From Tolypothrix tenuis PCC 7101 (GTDB lineage Bacteria > Cyanobacteriota > Cyanobacteriia > Cyanobacteriales > Nostocaceae), in NCBI RefSeq assembly GCF_002368295.1, contig NZ_AP018248.1, positions 3,515,502 through 3,579,501 of the forward strand: a stretch of DNA of 64,000 nt, read 5' to 3'. Below the pieces are notes generated by a model that saw only the letters and a list, made by a program, of their open reading frames with translations, was not told where the DNA came from and searched no databases. Shown piece after piece: positions 1-8,216 of the stretch; positions within the stretch are counted from its first letter, which is position 1, and each line of letters begins with the position of its first letter. The position numbers and the translations under genes are program-made.

Positions 1-2
1 CT

Positions 3-725
3 AACACATTCCTGGCAAACAATACTCAAACTGTGCTTTCGCGTTATGTTGATGTTCCCCTACAAAAGCGCGAACTCAAAGCCGCAAGTCAACCGCTTAA
101 AGTTCTACTAGTCATCTCTAGCCCAAGTAACTTACCGCCATTAGACGAAGCTGGAGAAGAAAGCCTCATCCGTGATGCGCTGGCAAAACACATAGACTCA
201 GGCACAATTGAGTTAGATGTGCTACAAGAGGCTACTATCCGCAATATCAATCAAAAGCTACACGAAAAGCCATACAATGTTTTACACTTCATCGGTCACG
301 GTAAATTTGAGAACAATAAAGGCTATATCGCCCTAGTAGATACCGATGGCAAATATAAATTATTAGATGATGAAGGCTTTGCCAACTTCTTCTTAGGGAA
401 CCGCAGTTTAGGTTTAGCTGTGCTAAATTCCTGTCAAGGCGCAGCTGTATCTTCCAATCAAGCATTTGCAGGTATCGCACCCAACCTAGTACGCCGAGGA
501 ATCCCTGCTGTAGTCGCCATGCAATACGAAATCCTCGACACCACCGCCAAGCTGTTTGCAGATGAATTTTATCGCACCCTCGCCCTTGGCTGGCCTGTAG
601 ATGCAGCGATACAAACCACTCGCAACGCTATTTCAATGGAAGTCGGCTTAGATAAACCAGACTTTGCGACACCAGTGCTTTATATGCGCGCCAAGGATGG
701 AATTATTTTGGCTAAAGAAGTATGA
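3..725 (+). CDS. CHAT-domain protein, 3' part (5' end outside window)
   Basis: The C-terminal part of a CHAT (caspase HetF associated with TPRs) protein, a caspase-like peptidase fold. The reading frame stays open to the left edge of the window, so the GTG at 33 is probably not the true start and upstream domains (often TPR repeats) may be missing. Counting from that GTG, the putative catalytic His is in HFIGHGKF (about residue 89) and the Cys in LNSCQGA (about residue 134), with the usual strand-rich segments between. Family knowledge: CHAT proteins act as proteases in signalling, development or defence; the substrate here is unknown. No partner gene lies in the window. The family call is firm; the role is open. 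Confidence 0.82.
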   Translation, partial: NTFLANNTQTVLSRYVDVPLQKRELKAASQPLKVLLVISSPSNLPPLDEAGEESLIRDALAKHIDSGTIELDVLQEATIRNINQKLHEKPYNVLHFIGHGKFENNKGYIALVDTDGKYKLLDDEGFANFFLGNRSLGLAVLNSCQGAAVSSNQAFAGIAPNLVRRGIPAVVAMQYEILDTTAKLFADEFYRTLALGWPVDAAIQTTRNAISMEVGLDKPDFATPVLYMRAKDGIILAKEV

Positions 726-793
726 AGTGTAAAGGCTAAAGGATAAAAAGCAATTGAGATATACAGGGTATTTCACGTAAATTAATTACACGC

Positions 794-1022
794 GTAGGGG
801 CGCGGCAATATCCATACGTGTCAACTTAACGTGAAACCCGCTTGGCGACAACGTTCTGCCCTCACCCCCAGCCCCTCTCCCTCAGGGAGAGGGGAGCAAG
901 AGATTCAATTCCCCTTCTCCCTGGGGGAGAAGGGGTTAGGGGATGAGGGCGAGGGTTTTTGTACAACACTCGCCGTATATAGCTTTTAGCTTAAGTTGAC
1001 ACAAATGGGCATTGCTTTGCCC
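794..1022. repeat. MITE-like repeat family A, copy 1
   Basis: One of five copies of a palindrome-ended element. The core begins GTGTCAACTTAA and ends with the reverse complement TTAAGTTGACAC. Inside are runs of the type CCCCTCTCCC and GGGGGAGAAGGGG. Outer flanks are GTAGGGG and CCCTCTAG. It fills most of the gap between the CHAT gene and the next gene. Confidence 0.8.
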
Positions 1023-1066
1023 TCTAGAACATTATTGATGTGTTGCAAACATTATTTGATCTGGCG

Positions 1067-1094
1067 GTGCGTTAGGCTAAAGTCATAACGCACC
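1067..1094. repeat. Small palindrome GGTGCGTTA...TAACGCACC
   Basis: An inverted repeat with 9-bp arms, of the GCGTTA/TAACGC class that recurs at 12.4, 20.8, 31.96 and 50.07 kb. It could fold as a hairpin at the 3' side of the minus-strand gene next to it. Confidence 0.55.
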
Positions 1095-1119
1095 CTACTG
1101 AAGATTTACTTTTCATCCT

Positions 1120-1449
1120 TCATCCTTGAAACTTCAGCCTTTTCACCCAGTGTCTTTGCCAAAGAATTGTGGCTAAGTTAACGAATAAACAAGTCATCGC
1201 CAGGCATAGCAAGATATAAGTTGGCAGCATCACTACACCAATTTCAAACCAAGTATATACGTGCCATACCATGATTAAGGCAAAAATACTGGCAATTCCC
1301 GCCGATTGCCATACTTGATGTGATGGGCGATGAATTACCGTCAAGATAATTGTCAAAATTGTAGCTAATAGGTTTGCAGGGACAAGAAACGCACAAATAC
1401 TGACGCAGTTGGCGCGAGAGAACTCAGCTAAGGTGTGGAAATCGAGCAT
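1120..1449 (-). CDS. Small membrane protein of unknown function
   Basis: I do not recognise this family. The frame can be read back to a TTG at 1545, but the first ATG is at 1449 and gives a 109-residue protein that starts just before the hydrophobic part, so I prefer it; neither start has a clear ribosome site. Three hydrophobic stretches are visible: about residues 14-39 (VSICAFLVPANLLATILTII), 47-64 and 68-95, followed by a basic tail (RHWVKRLKF). This looks like a small inner-membrane protein with a positive C-terminus. It stands alone between a repeat block and the fasciclin-domain gene, and nothing in the context indicates its job. Confidence 0.5.
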   Translation of the reverse strand: MLDFHTLAEFSRANCVSICAFLVPANLLATILTIILTVIHRPSHQVWQSAGIASIFALIMVWHVYTWFEIGVVMLPTYILLCLAMTCLFVNLATILWQRHWVKRLKFQG

Positions 1450-1637
1450 CAAGTTGTTGGGATAATGTTCGCTTATACTAACAAATTTAATATATTTCAA
1501 AATAATTGAACTAACCTTAGCATGATATGAGAGTGTAGCAATCAATTGTGTAACATAATTTAAATTAATTACGGTATTTAAAAATGTTAATCACATCATT
1601 AATAACTGGATGGTGGGTAATCCCCACCATCACCAAA

Positions 1638-2039
1638 TCATCCCATCAAAATTACTGTATCAATGACGTGAATTACACCATTATCAGCTTCAATATCTGC
1701 TGCTAAAACTGTGGCGTTTTTCACTTCAAATCCGTCAGAACAATCAATTTTAATCGGTGAACCTTCCACAGAAGTAACCGTGCCCAGTTTTGCTAAGTCA
1801 GCCTGCATCAGCTTTCCAGGCACTACATGAAATTTTAAAATCCTTGTTAACTGAGGAATATTTTGCACTAGAGTTTGAATAGTTCCTGCTGGTAATTTAG
1901 CAAAAGCATCATCAGTAGGAGCAAACACAGTAAACGGCCCAGGACTTTTTAATGTCTCTACTAAACCAGCAGCTTGTACAGCAGTTACTAAGGTTTTAAA
2001 CGCGTCATTGCTAACGGCAATATCTACAATATCAGCCAT
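1638..2039 (-). CDS. Fasciclin (FAS1) domain protein
   Basis: A 133-residue protein that is essentially one FAS1 domain. Visible family motifs are the conserved FTVFAPTDDAF segment (about residues 36-46) and the C-terminal H-box-like end VIHVIDTVILM. FAS1 domains are adhesion or ligand-binding modules; in cyanobacteria single-domain forms are common and mostly uncharacterised. No signal peptide is visible (it starts MADIVDIAVS), so it is either cytoplasmic or exported by an unusual route. The ATG is clear. It is monocistronic, with a short palindrome-containing gap downstream. Family call firm, function unknown. Confidence 0.85.
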   Translation of the reverse strand: MADIVDIAVSNDAFKTLVTAVQAAGLVETLKSPGPFTVFAPTDDAFAKLPAGTIQTLVQNIPQLTRILKFHVVPGKLMQADLAKLGTVTSVEGSPIKIDCSDGFEVKNATVLAADIEADNGVIHVIDTVILMG

Positions 2040-2210
2040 TTATTTATCCTATATTTGTGTATGTCATCATAAAGGATAGTAAACCATTTTTAAGTTTTAT
2101 TACACAAGGTGAGTAAAAAATTAGGTGCAATTATATAACACTTACACGCGAGTGTATTCTTGTTAGGTATCTCTTGATGATCAGCATAGAAAAATATCAT
2201 TGTAGGTAAA

Positions 2211-3146
2211 ATGTCCGAGCGTAGTTACGCCATTTTAGGTACTGGTGCATTAGGTGGTTTTTATGGTGCCAAGCTGCAAAAAGCTGGTTTAAATGTCCAC
2301 TTTTTGTTGAGAAGTGATTATGAATATGTCAAAAAATCGGGTTTGCTGGTGGAGTCAATTGATGGTGATTTCACACTGACTCAAGTCAACGCCTACGATG
2401 ATGTCGCCAAAATGCCACAATGCGATGTGGTGGTGGTGTCGCTGAAAACTACACAAAACCATTTACTACCGCAGATGTTACCGCCCGTAGTTAAGGAGAA
2501 TGGGGTGGTTTTGGTGCTGCAAAATGGACTGGCGGTAGAGGAGGAAGTTGCCAAGATAGTTGACAATGTGACTATTATTGGTGGGTTGTGTTTTCTCTGT
2601 TCCAACAAAGTTGCAGCTGGACATATCAGCCATCTCGACTATGGACAAATTACCTTGGGAGAATATGCTGCTAACTACAATCCGATGGGAATTACACCCA
2701 GGATGCAGCAAATAGCTGATGACTTTACTAATGCAGGTATCGCCATCGAGTTAACTGAAGATTTATTACTGGGGCGATGGAAAAAGCTGGTGTGGAATAT
2801 TCCCTATAATGGGCTGTCTGTGATTCTCAACGCTAGAACTGATGAGTTAATGGCGAATATGCACACCCGTGAGTTAGTTGAACAGGTGATGTATGAAGTT
2901 AGCGCTGGGGCGAAGACGGCGGGGAGGGTGATTGCTGAGAGTTTTATTCAAACTATGTTGGATTATACGGTGAAGATGAAGCCTTACCGTACTAGCATGA
3001 AGATTGATTATGATGAACGCCGTCCTTTAGAAGTGGAAGCGATTTTTGGGAATCCGTTACGGAAGGCGGAAGCGGCTGGGGTGGATTTACGGTTGATTCG
3101 GTGTTTGTATCAGCAGTTGAAGTTTTTAGATATGAGGGATGGGTAA
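2211..3146 (+). CDS. Ketopantoate reductase (PanE/ApbA) family protein
   Basis: A 311-residue protein of the 2-dehydropantoate 2-reductase family, which reduces ketopantoate to pantoate with NADPH in pantothenate and CoA synthesis. The N-terminal Rossmann motif ILGTGALGGFYGA lies at about residues 8-20 and the LQNG segment at 103-106. The segment RWKKLVWNIPYNGL (about 189-202) carries the expected catalytic Lys and Asn residues. Length matches the family. Cyanobacteria often carry several paralogues of this family with uncertain substrates, so I do not assign the panE symbol. AGGTAAA sits just before the ATG. A GGGGATT heptamer array begins right at its stop codon. Confidence 0.78.
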   Translation: MSERSYAILGTGALGGFYGAKLQKAGLNVHFLLRSDYEYVKKSGLLVESIDGDFTLTQVNAYDDVAKMPQCDVVVVSLKTTQNHLLPQMLPPVVKENGVVLVLQNGLAVEEEVAKIVDNVTIIGGLCFLCSNKVAAGHISHLDYGQITLGEYAANYNPMGITPRMQQIADDFTNAGIAIELTEDLLLGRWKKLVWNIPYNGLSVILNARTDELMANMHTRELVEQVMYEVSAGAKTAGRVIAESFIQTMLDYTVKMKPYRTSMKIDYDERRPLEVEAIFGNPLRKAEAAGVDLRLIRCLYQQLKFLDMRDG

Positions 3147-3147
3147 T

Positions 3148-3206
3148 GGGGATTGGGGATTGGGGATTGGGGATTGGGGATTGGGGATTGGGGATTGGGG
3201 ATTGGT
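3148..3206. repeat. Heptamer tandem repeat GGGGATT (STRR)
   Basis: About eight near-perfect tandem copies of GGGGATT, then a short TTGGTAA-like tail. This is the short tandemly repeated repetitive type known from heterocystous cyanobacteria. Confidence 0.9.
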
Positions 3207-3220
3207 AATGGGTAATTGGA

Positions 3221-3240
3221 AGACGCGATGAATCGCGTCT
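3221..3240. repeat. Palindrome AGACGCGAT-GA-ATCGCGTCT, copy 1
   Basis: A perfect 9-bp-arm hairpin between the convergent ketopantoate reductase-like gene and treH. The same palindrome occurs at 5251, 22003, 30821 and 46930. It could serve as a bidirectional terminator here, though it lacks a strong T tract. Confidence 0.75.
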
Positions 3241-3254
3241 CTACAATTGTGGGT

Positions 3255-4775
3255 TTACATCAAAGTTGCGAGGAGTTCGAGTACTACACCGTTTGTCCAG
3301 CCGAAGCCGACTTCGTTGGAACTGTAGCCAAAGCAAATTTCGTCGGAAACGTTGGCGGAACAGCGTTCTACGTCGTATTTTTCGACTAGGCTACCGCGAC
3401 GCTCAAATTCTTTAATTACCATAGCTAAGAATTTACGGGCAATGCGATCGCCTTCTTGATGATAGCCGTAACGATGCAATCCTTGGACGGCAATTAATGT
3501 TAAGGGTGCCCAGCCAAAGGGTGCATCCCATTGGTTACCTGTAACGCGGGTGCTGGTAAATAATCCGCCTGGGGCTTCAAATATGGAGAGATTTTCTACG
3601 ACGCGTTTAGCTTGTGCGTCGGAGGCGACTCCTACCCACAGGGGATAAAAGGTGGTAGCAAATTCGTATTTGCGGCGTGTTTGAGTTTGAAAGTGATAGT
3701 CGAGATAAAGTCCCTGGGCTTCATCCCAAAGACATTGATTCATGCGATCGCGTCTTACTTCTGCGCGATCGCGCCATTGTTGGGCTAGTTGCTCGTTACC
3801 GAGAATATCATTGATTTGCGCTAAGTCTTGTTCCATTTGGTGAAGCAAGCTGTTGAGGCAGACGGGCGCATAATGGATGATATCAATACTAAAGGGGCCA
3901 AAGCGATTGCTGATATCAAAGCCAGATTCGCGCATGGTGCGATCGCCTTTGTAAAACAGATTGCTTAATTCGTCTGTTTCTCGGTCATAGTAAAGACTGA
4001 CATCATAATCTTCGATTTCAAATCTTTGATAGTATTCTTTGACGCGTTCATAGTGGTTTTTTCCTTCTTCATCGCGTTCGGAGAATAAAACTTCTGGTGC
4101 TGGGCCTTCGCCTAAAGCATAATATCTGGATAACCCGGTGGCGGGGTTGAGGTGGGGCGGTACTACCCAGTAATAGTAAAATTGCTCTAATAGCGGTACT
4201 GTTGACCTCAGCCATTCTTCATCTTGGCTGTGCTGGAACATCGCCAAAACCATCAAGCTGAGGACTGGGGGTTGCGATCGCGACAGCATATATGTACGGT
4301 TAGCATTAAGGATGGTACCGTAATGCTGTACTTGGTAAAGTAGCTGATCGACTTGGCTTTGGGCTAAATCTGATTCGCCATCCCGTAATAAGCCTAGCAA
4401 AATAAAGTAACTGTCCCAGCCGTACATTTCGTTAAAGCGTCCGCCGGGAACAACGTAATCGCCGGGGAGATATAACAATCCATGTTCTTTGATGGCTTCA
4501 GCTTCGGGGGGTAGGGTGCGAATTTCGATTTGGCGGACTTCGTCTTGAGAAAGCGATCGCTCTAAGACAGACTGAACATTGGGACAATCTTCTCTAGGGG
4601 AAATGTATATAATCCAAGGGCTATCTGGTTTGTGTTCTAGTTTGGCATCTTTGGCAGATTGCAGTAAATGTGAGTGCGATCGCCTTAAGGTTTTCCAGGT
4701 TTTTTTGATATATGTTCTGACAGCGTCGATTTGTGTGCTGGTAAATGGGGATTGGGTGGAAGTTTGAGGTGTCAT
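3255..4775 (-). CDS. treH: Trehalase (GH37 type)
   Basis: Hydrolyses trehalose to two glucose molecules. Both trehalase signatures are present: PGGRFNEMYGWDSY (about residues 110-123) and QWDAPFGWAP (about 415-424). RESGFD near residue 287 carries the likely catalytic acid. Length is 506 residues from the ATG at 4775; a TTG two codons earlier is also possible but has no better ribosome site. It is the last gene of treZ-treY-treH on the minus strand, 507 bp downstream of treY, and that gap is filled by repeats. Family knowledge: in Anabaena and Nostoc the same three genes cluster and respond to drying and salt. It may have its own promoter because the repeat block could terminate or attenuate read-through (inference). 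Confidence 0.93.
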   Translation of the reverse strand: MTPQTSTQSPFTSTQIDAVRTYIKKTWKTLRRSHSHLLQSAKDAKLEHKPDSPWIIYISPREDCPNVQSVLERSLSQDEVRQIEIRTLPPEAEAIKEHGLLYLPGDYVVPGGRFNEMYGWDSYFILLGLLRDGESDLAQSQVDQLLYQVQHYGTILNANRTYMLSRSQPPVLSLMVLAMFQHSQDEEWLRSTVPLLEQFYYYWVVPPHLNPATGLSRYYALGEGPAPEVLFSERDEEGKNHYERVKEYYQRFEIEDYDVSLYYDRETDELSNLFYKGDRTMRESGFDISNRFGPFSIDIIHYAPVCLNSLLHQMEQDLAQINDILGNEQLAQQWRDRAEVRRDRMNQCLWDEAQGLYLDYHFQTQTRRKYEFATTFYPLWVGVASDAQAKRVVENLSIFEAPGGLFTSTRVTGNQWDAPFGWAPLTLIAVQGLHRYGYHQEGDRIARKFLAMVIKEFERRGSLVEKYDVERCSANVSDEICFGYSSNEVGFGWTNGVVLELLATLM

Positions 4776-4853
4776 AAGCAATTTATGAGGAATTTTTTCT
4801 CACGCAGAGGCGCAGAGGCGCGGAGGAGAATGAAAGAATTAAGCGCTAATGTT

Positions 4854-4942
4854 TGCGACAAATAAATTCTTTGTAGGGGCACGGCACCAGTAAGATAATT
4901 TGATACACCACAAAATTGTGGATGCCGTGCCCATCTGTCGCA
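4854..4942. repeat. Dispersed repeat family B, copy 1
   Basis: An 89-bp element with inverted ends TGCGACA / TGTCGCA and an inner inverted pair GGGGCACGGCA / TGCCGTGCCC around AGTAAGATAATTTGATACA. Related copies lie near 14.03 kb and 38.9 kb. A possible TAATG direct repeat flanks it (4847-4851 and 4943-4947). Confidence 0.7.
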
Positions 4943-5000
4943 TAATGGTATAAAAAATATTTCTCTGTGTTCTCTGCGCCTCTGTGGTTGTTTATCAGGA

Positions 5001-5229
5001 AGGGTTTAGCAGTGCTCATACGTGTCAACTTAAGCTAAAAGCTATATACGGCGGGTGTTGTACAAATCCCTCGCGCCCTCATCCCCTCACCCCTTCTCCC
5101 CCAGGAGAAGGGGAATTAAATTTCTTGCTCCCCTCTCCTGGTGGGAGAGGGGCTGGGGGTGAGGGCAGAACGTTGTCGCCAAGCGGGTTGCACGTTACGT
5201 TGACACCAATAAGCATTGCTAAACCCCTA
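5001..5229. repeat. MITE-like repeat family A, copy 2 (reverse orientation)
   Basis: The same core as copy 1 but reversed. The outer arms GGGTTTAGCAGTGCT and AGCATTGCTAAACCC extend the inverted repeat to about 35 bp. It lies in the treY-treH gap. Confidence 0.8.
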
Positions 5230-5250
5230 CCGTTAACTCAGAACTCTTGT

Positions 5251-5272
5251 AGAGACGCGATTCATCGCGTCT
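5251..5272. repeat. Palindrome GAGACGCGAT-TC-ATCGCGTCTC, copy 2
   Basis: A perfect 10-bp-arm hairpin eleven bases past the treY stop codon in the direction of transcription. It could end or slow transcription before treH. Confidence 0.8.
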
Positions 5273-5282
5273 CTACAACTAA

Positions 5283-8078
5283 TTACTCATTACTCACTAA
5301 CAACCCCACAGGAAAATGCGCCAGTGCTGCGCCGATGGATAATGTTCCTGTCGCTTCTAGAGATTGCTGAGTTATTACGTTTTTCCAGGTGGCGGAGGTG
5401 ACTTTGGGTAATTGCAGGTGTGTATCTTGCCATACCGATTCGCCTAAGGGATATTCCCCAGGTTGAATGAGGCTGGTGAGAAAACGCGGGGCGATCGCGA
5501 TCGCTGTTTGGTTTCCCTGCTGTCTGGCAAAGGCGATGATATGATTGGCGTGGGTTCCGTGAATTTCTAAGGGTAGATATTCACCATCTTGGAATAGTTG
5601 TAGGTAATCGATTCTGGCTTTTAGGGCTTGTACTGTTAAAAAGAGTTTGATTCTCCCATCGGTTTTGGCGGTGAGTAATTCCTGAATTAAGCCGAGAATG
5701 TCGGTTTTGATTTGCTGTTTGATGTCGCTTAAATAACTCCGCCGTTGTTCAAAATCTACAGGACGACGGTTATCGGGATCGACTAAGCTGAGTTCCCAAA
5801 GTTCGGTTCCTTGGTAAAAGTCGGGTACGCCAGGGGCGACAATTTTTAGTAGAGTTTGAGAAAGGGAGTTGAAGATGCCATAATTAGCAATGCGCTGTTG
5901 AAATTCGCGGAAATCTGTGAGGAAGTCTTGGGAGATTGATGGATCTAGAACTTTCTCCACAAAAGCTGTACAAGCTTCTTCATACTCGCTATCGGGACGC
6001 AACCAGGCTGTATGTACTTTCGCTTCCCGAATCGATTTAATGATGTATTCTTTCACCCTTTCCCCAAAGGATGATAGTTCATGTTCCGCGAAGGGAAACG
6101 CCCCAACTAGGGTTTGATAGAGAAAATATTCATCATTGCGATCGGGCATAGTAGCATTTTTGCGTTTGCTTTTTTGCCCTTGATTCATGCTACTCCACTT
6201 GTTAACTCGCTGTTCCCACTCATCGGGAATTTCCGACAGCACATTTAACCTGGCGCGCACATCTTCACCCCGCTTGGTGTCGTGGGTGGCGGTGGTGTTC
6301 ATGGTATGAGTCCAAGTTTGTTGGTGCTTGTGGTTAAAGCTATGAAATTCGCCCAGGGAAATACCAAAGTGACTGGGATTTCCGCCGACTTCATTGAGGG
6401 AGATAAAGCGGTTGTAGGAATATAATGTGGTGTCTTCTACGCCTTTTGCCATCAAAGGCCCGGTGTATTGCTGCATCCGCATGACAAAATATAGCCATTG
6501 TTCCCGTTCAGTTTGCGTTAGGGAAGAATCAAACTCCAGTAGCATCAGCTTTTCAATGAAGTCCATCTCATGCTGTAACAAAGGCGCTTGGACTTTGGCT
6601 TGGCGAATTACTTCTTCAATGTAGGCGCGATCGCTCTCATGGATGCCGTCAGGTGTAATATAGGTGCGGTAAATAGGGAAGAGAGTCAGAATTTCTGCGA
6701 TCGCTCTTTTTAAGCCGTTGACTGTAAAATCATTGCCAAAGCGATATTTGCTGGAGATATTCTTTAACAAAATCGCTAAATTATCAACGTCGCCGGCTAA
6801 GTTCTTTTCTAGAATCAGATGCTTATTCTTATTGACAAGGGATGCATAATCTACTTTTGCACCGATAAATTTCTGGTAAATCTGCTCAAATTCTGACTCG
6901 TTGGCTGATTGACAGAATACGCCATTGATATAGTTTAAAAAGTCATAACCAGATGTACCTGCGATTCTCCAATTTTCTGGTAAGTCTTCCGTCAGTTCCA
7001 AGATTTTCTCAACGGTGATATAGACATCACCCATTTTTTCTTGGAGTCTTTCTAAATATTGGCTGGGGTTATACAGTCCGTCAATATGGTCAATGCGTAA
7101 GCCTGTAAATTTGCCTTCTTCTACTAACTTTTGAATTAAGCTATGGGTGTTATTAAAAACCCGCAGTTCTTCAACTTTTACCGAAATTAATTCATTGACC
7201 GTAAAGAAGCGGCGATAGTTCATTTCTTCCGCGCCCACTTTCCAAAAAGCGAGGCGATAAAATTGCTCTTTAAGGATGTCATCGAGCAAATTAAAGCTTT
7301 CGGAATTACCTGGTTCACCGTTGAATGTTTTCAGGTTCTCGTCAATGAACTCGCGGATATCGTCATTGCTAGTATATAGTTCCCAAACTAAACCTTTAAT
7401 AAAGGCGATTTGGTCTTGACGCTGTTTACCAGCTACCTCTGAGGGGACATTTTTCAGAATGTAGAGAATCCCTAATAATTTAATAAAATCTGGATGATTG
7501 CGCCCTAAAGTCCGGGTGAGTTTACCCAGATTATGAGTCAGGAATTTGGTATAAGATTCTAACCGCAACGGCAATTTTAAACTGTAATAATTAACAGTTA
7601 ACCCGTTTTGTTCATATTGTAATTGAATGTCTCCCTTTTCTAGGGAAACACCGTAGAAGTCTCCCAGCAAAGGCGCGAGTATGCGCTGTTCGCGATCGCC
7701 AAAGGGAACATTCCAGCATAAATCGAAGTAGTCGGTATAGCTGGAATCTGGCCCATGTTCTAACACATCCATTAAGTAGGCGTTTTCGCTACTATAAGCC
7801 ATGTGGTTAGGTACAATGTCTTGTAACCAGCCCATACCAAGGGATTGGAGTTCACTGACTAAGGCTTCAAAGGATTCGGTACTACCTAATTCGGGGTTGA
7901 GTTGAGCAGCATCTACGACATCATAGCCATGCGTACTCCCGGATCTAGCTTTGAAGATGGGGGAGGCGTATAAATCGGAGATACCTAAATCAGCGAGGTA
8001 AGATGCGATCGCCTTGGCGTTGTCAAAGTTAAATTGGGATGTAAATTGAATTCGATAAGTAGCTTTAGGAATTCGCAT
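5283..8078 (-). CDS. treY: Maltooligosyltrehalose synthase
   Basis: Rearranges the reducing end of maltooligosaccharides (from glycogen) to a trehalose unit. At 931 residues it has the normal length for TreY. Visible alpha-amylase-type regions are QDIVPNHMAY (region I), GLRIDHIDGLYNP with the nucleophile Asp, TVEKIL with a likely acid Glu, and TTATHDTKRGEDVRARL, a strong TreY hallmark. LVDPDNRRPVDF near the C-terminus is also typical. The ATG is at 8078. It lies 138 bp downstream of treZ and upstream of treH; TreZ then cuts off free trehalose from its product. The gene contains several in-frame HIP1 sites and looks native. Confidence 0.96.
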   Translation of the reverse strand: MRIPKATYRIQFTSQFNFDNAKAIASYLADLGISDLYASPIFKARSGSTHGYDVVDAAQLNPELGSTESFEALVSELQSLGMGWLQDIVPNHMAYSSENAYLMDVLEHGPDSSYTDYFDLCWNVPFGDREQRILAPLLGDFYGVSLEKGDIQLQYEQNGLTVNYYSLKLPLRLESYTKFLTHNLGKLTRTLGRNHPDFIKLLGILYILKNVPSEVAGKQRQDQIAFIKGLVWELYTSNDDIREFIDENLKTFNGEPGNSESFNLLDDILKEQFYRLAFWKVGAEEMNYRRFFTVNELISVKVEELRVFNNTHSLIQKLVEEGKFTGLRIDHIDGLYNPSQYLERLQEKMGDVYITVEKILELTEDLPENWRIAGTSGYDFLNYINGVFCQSANESEFEQIYQKFIGAKVDYASLVNKNKHLILEKNLAGDVDNLAILLKNISSKYRFGNDFTVNGLKRAIAEILTLFPIYRTYITPDGIHESDRAYIEEVIRQAKVQAPLLQHEMDFIEKLMLLEFDSSLTQTEREQWLYFVMRMQQYTGPLMAKGVEDTTLYSYNRFISLNEVGGNPSHFGISLGEFHSFNHKHQQTWTHTMNTTATHDTKRGEDVRARLNVLSEIPDEWEQRVNKWSSMNQGQKSKRKNATMPDRNDEYFLYQTLVGAFPFAEHELSSFGERVKEYIIKSIREAKVHTAWLRPDSEYEEACTAFVEKVLDPSISQDFLTDFREFQQRIANYGIFNSLSQTLLKIVAPGVPDFYQGTELWELSLVDPDNRRPVDFEQRRSYLSDIKQQIKTDILGLIQELLTAKTDGRIKLFLTVQALKARIDYLQLFQDGEYLPLEIHGTHANHIIAFARQQGNQTAIAIAPRFLTSLIQPGEYPLGESVWQDTHLQLPKVTSATWKNVITQQSLEATGTLSIGAALAHFPVGLLVSNE

Positions 8079-8216
8079 AATATTGTTGTTTTAATGGGGG
8101 AATAAGGGAAATATTCTTTGCGTCTTTGCGCCTACCCTGCGGGAACGACTGCGTCGAAGGCGTGAGACTTTTTTTAACGAACCACAGAGACGCAGAGAAC
8201 ACAGAGAAAAGAGAAA

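Noticed and set aside
5017..5370. Open frame rich in SPPGEGE / PSPGGRGAGGEG
   Set aside because: It is translated repeat DNA of family A; the same peptides appear wherever family A occurs (also at about 32571 and 63789).
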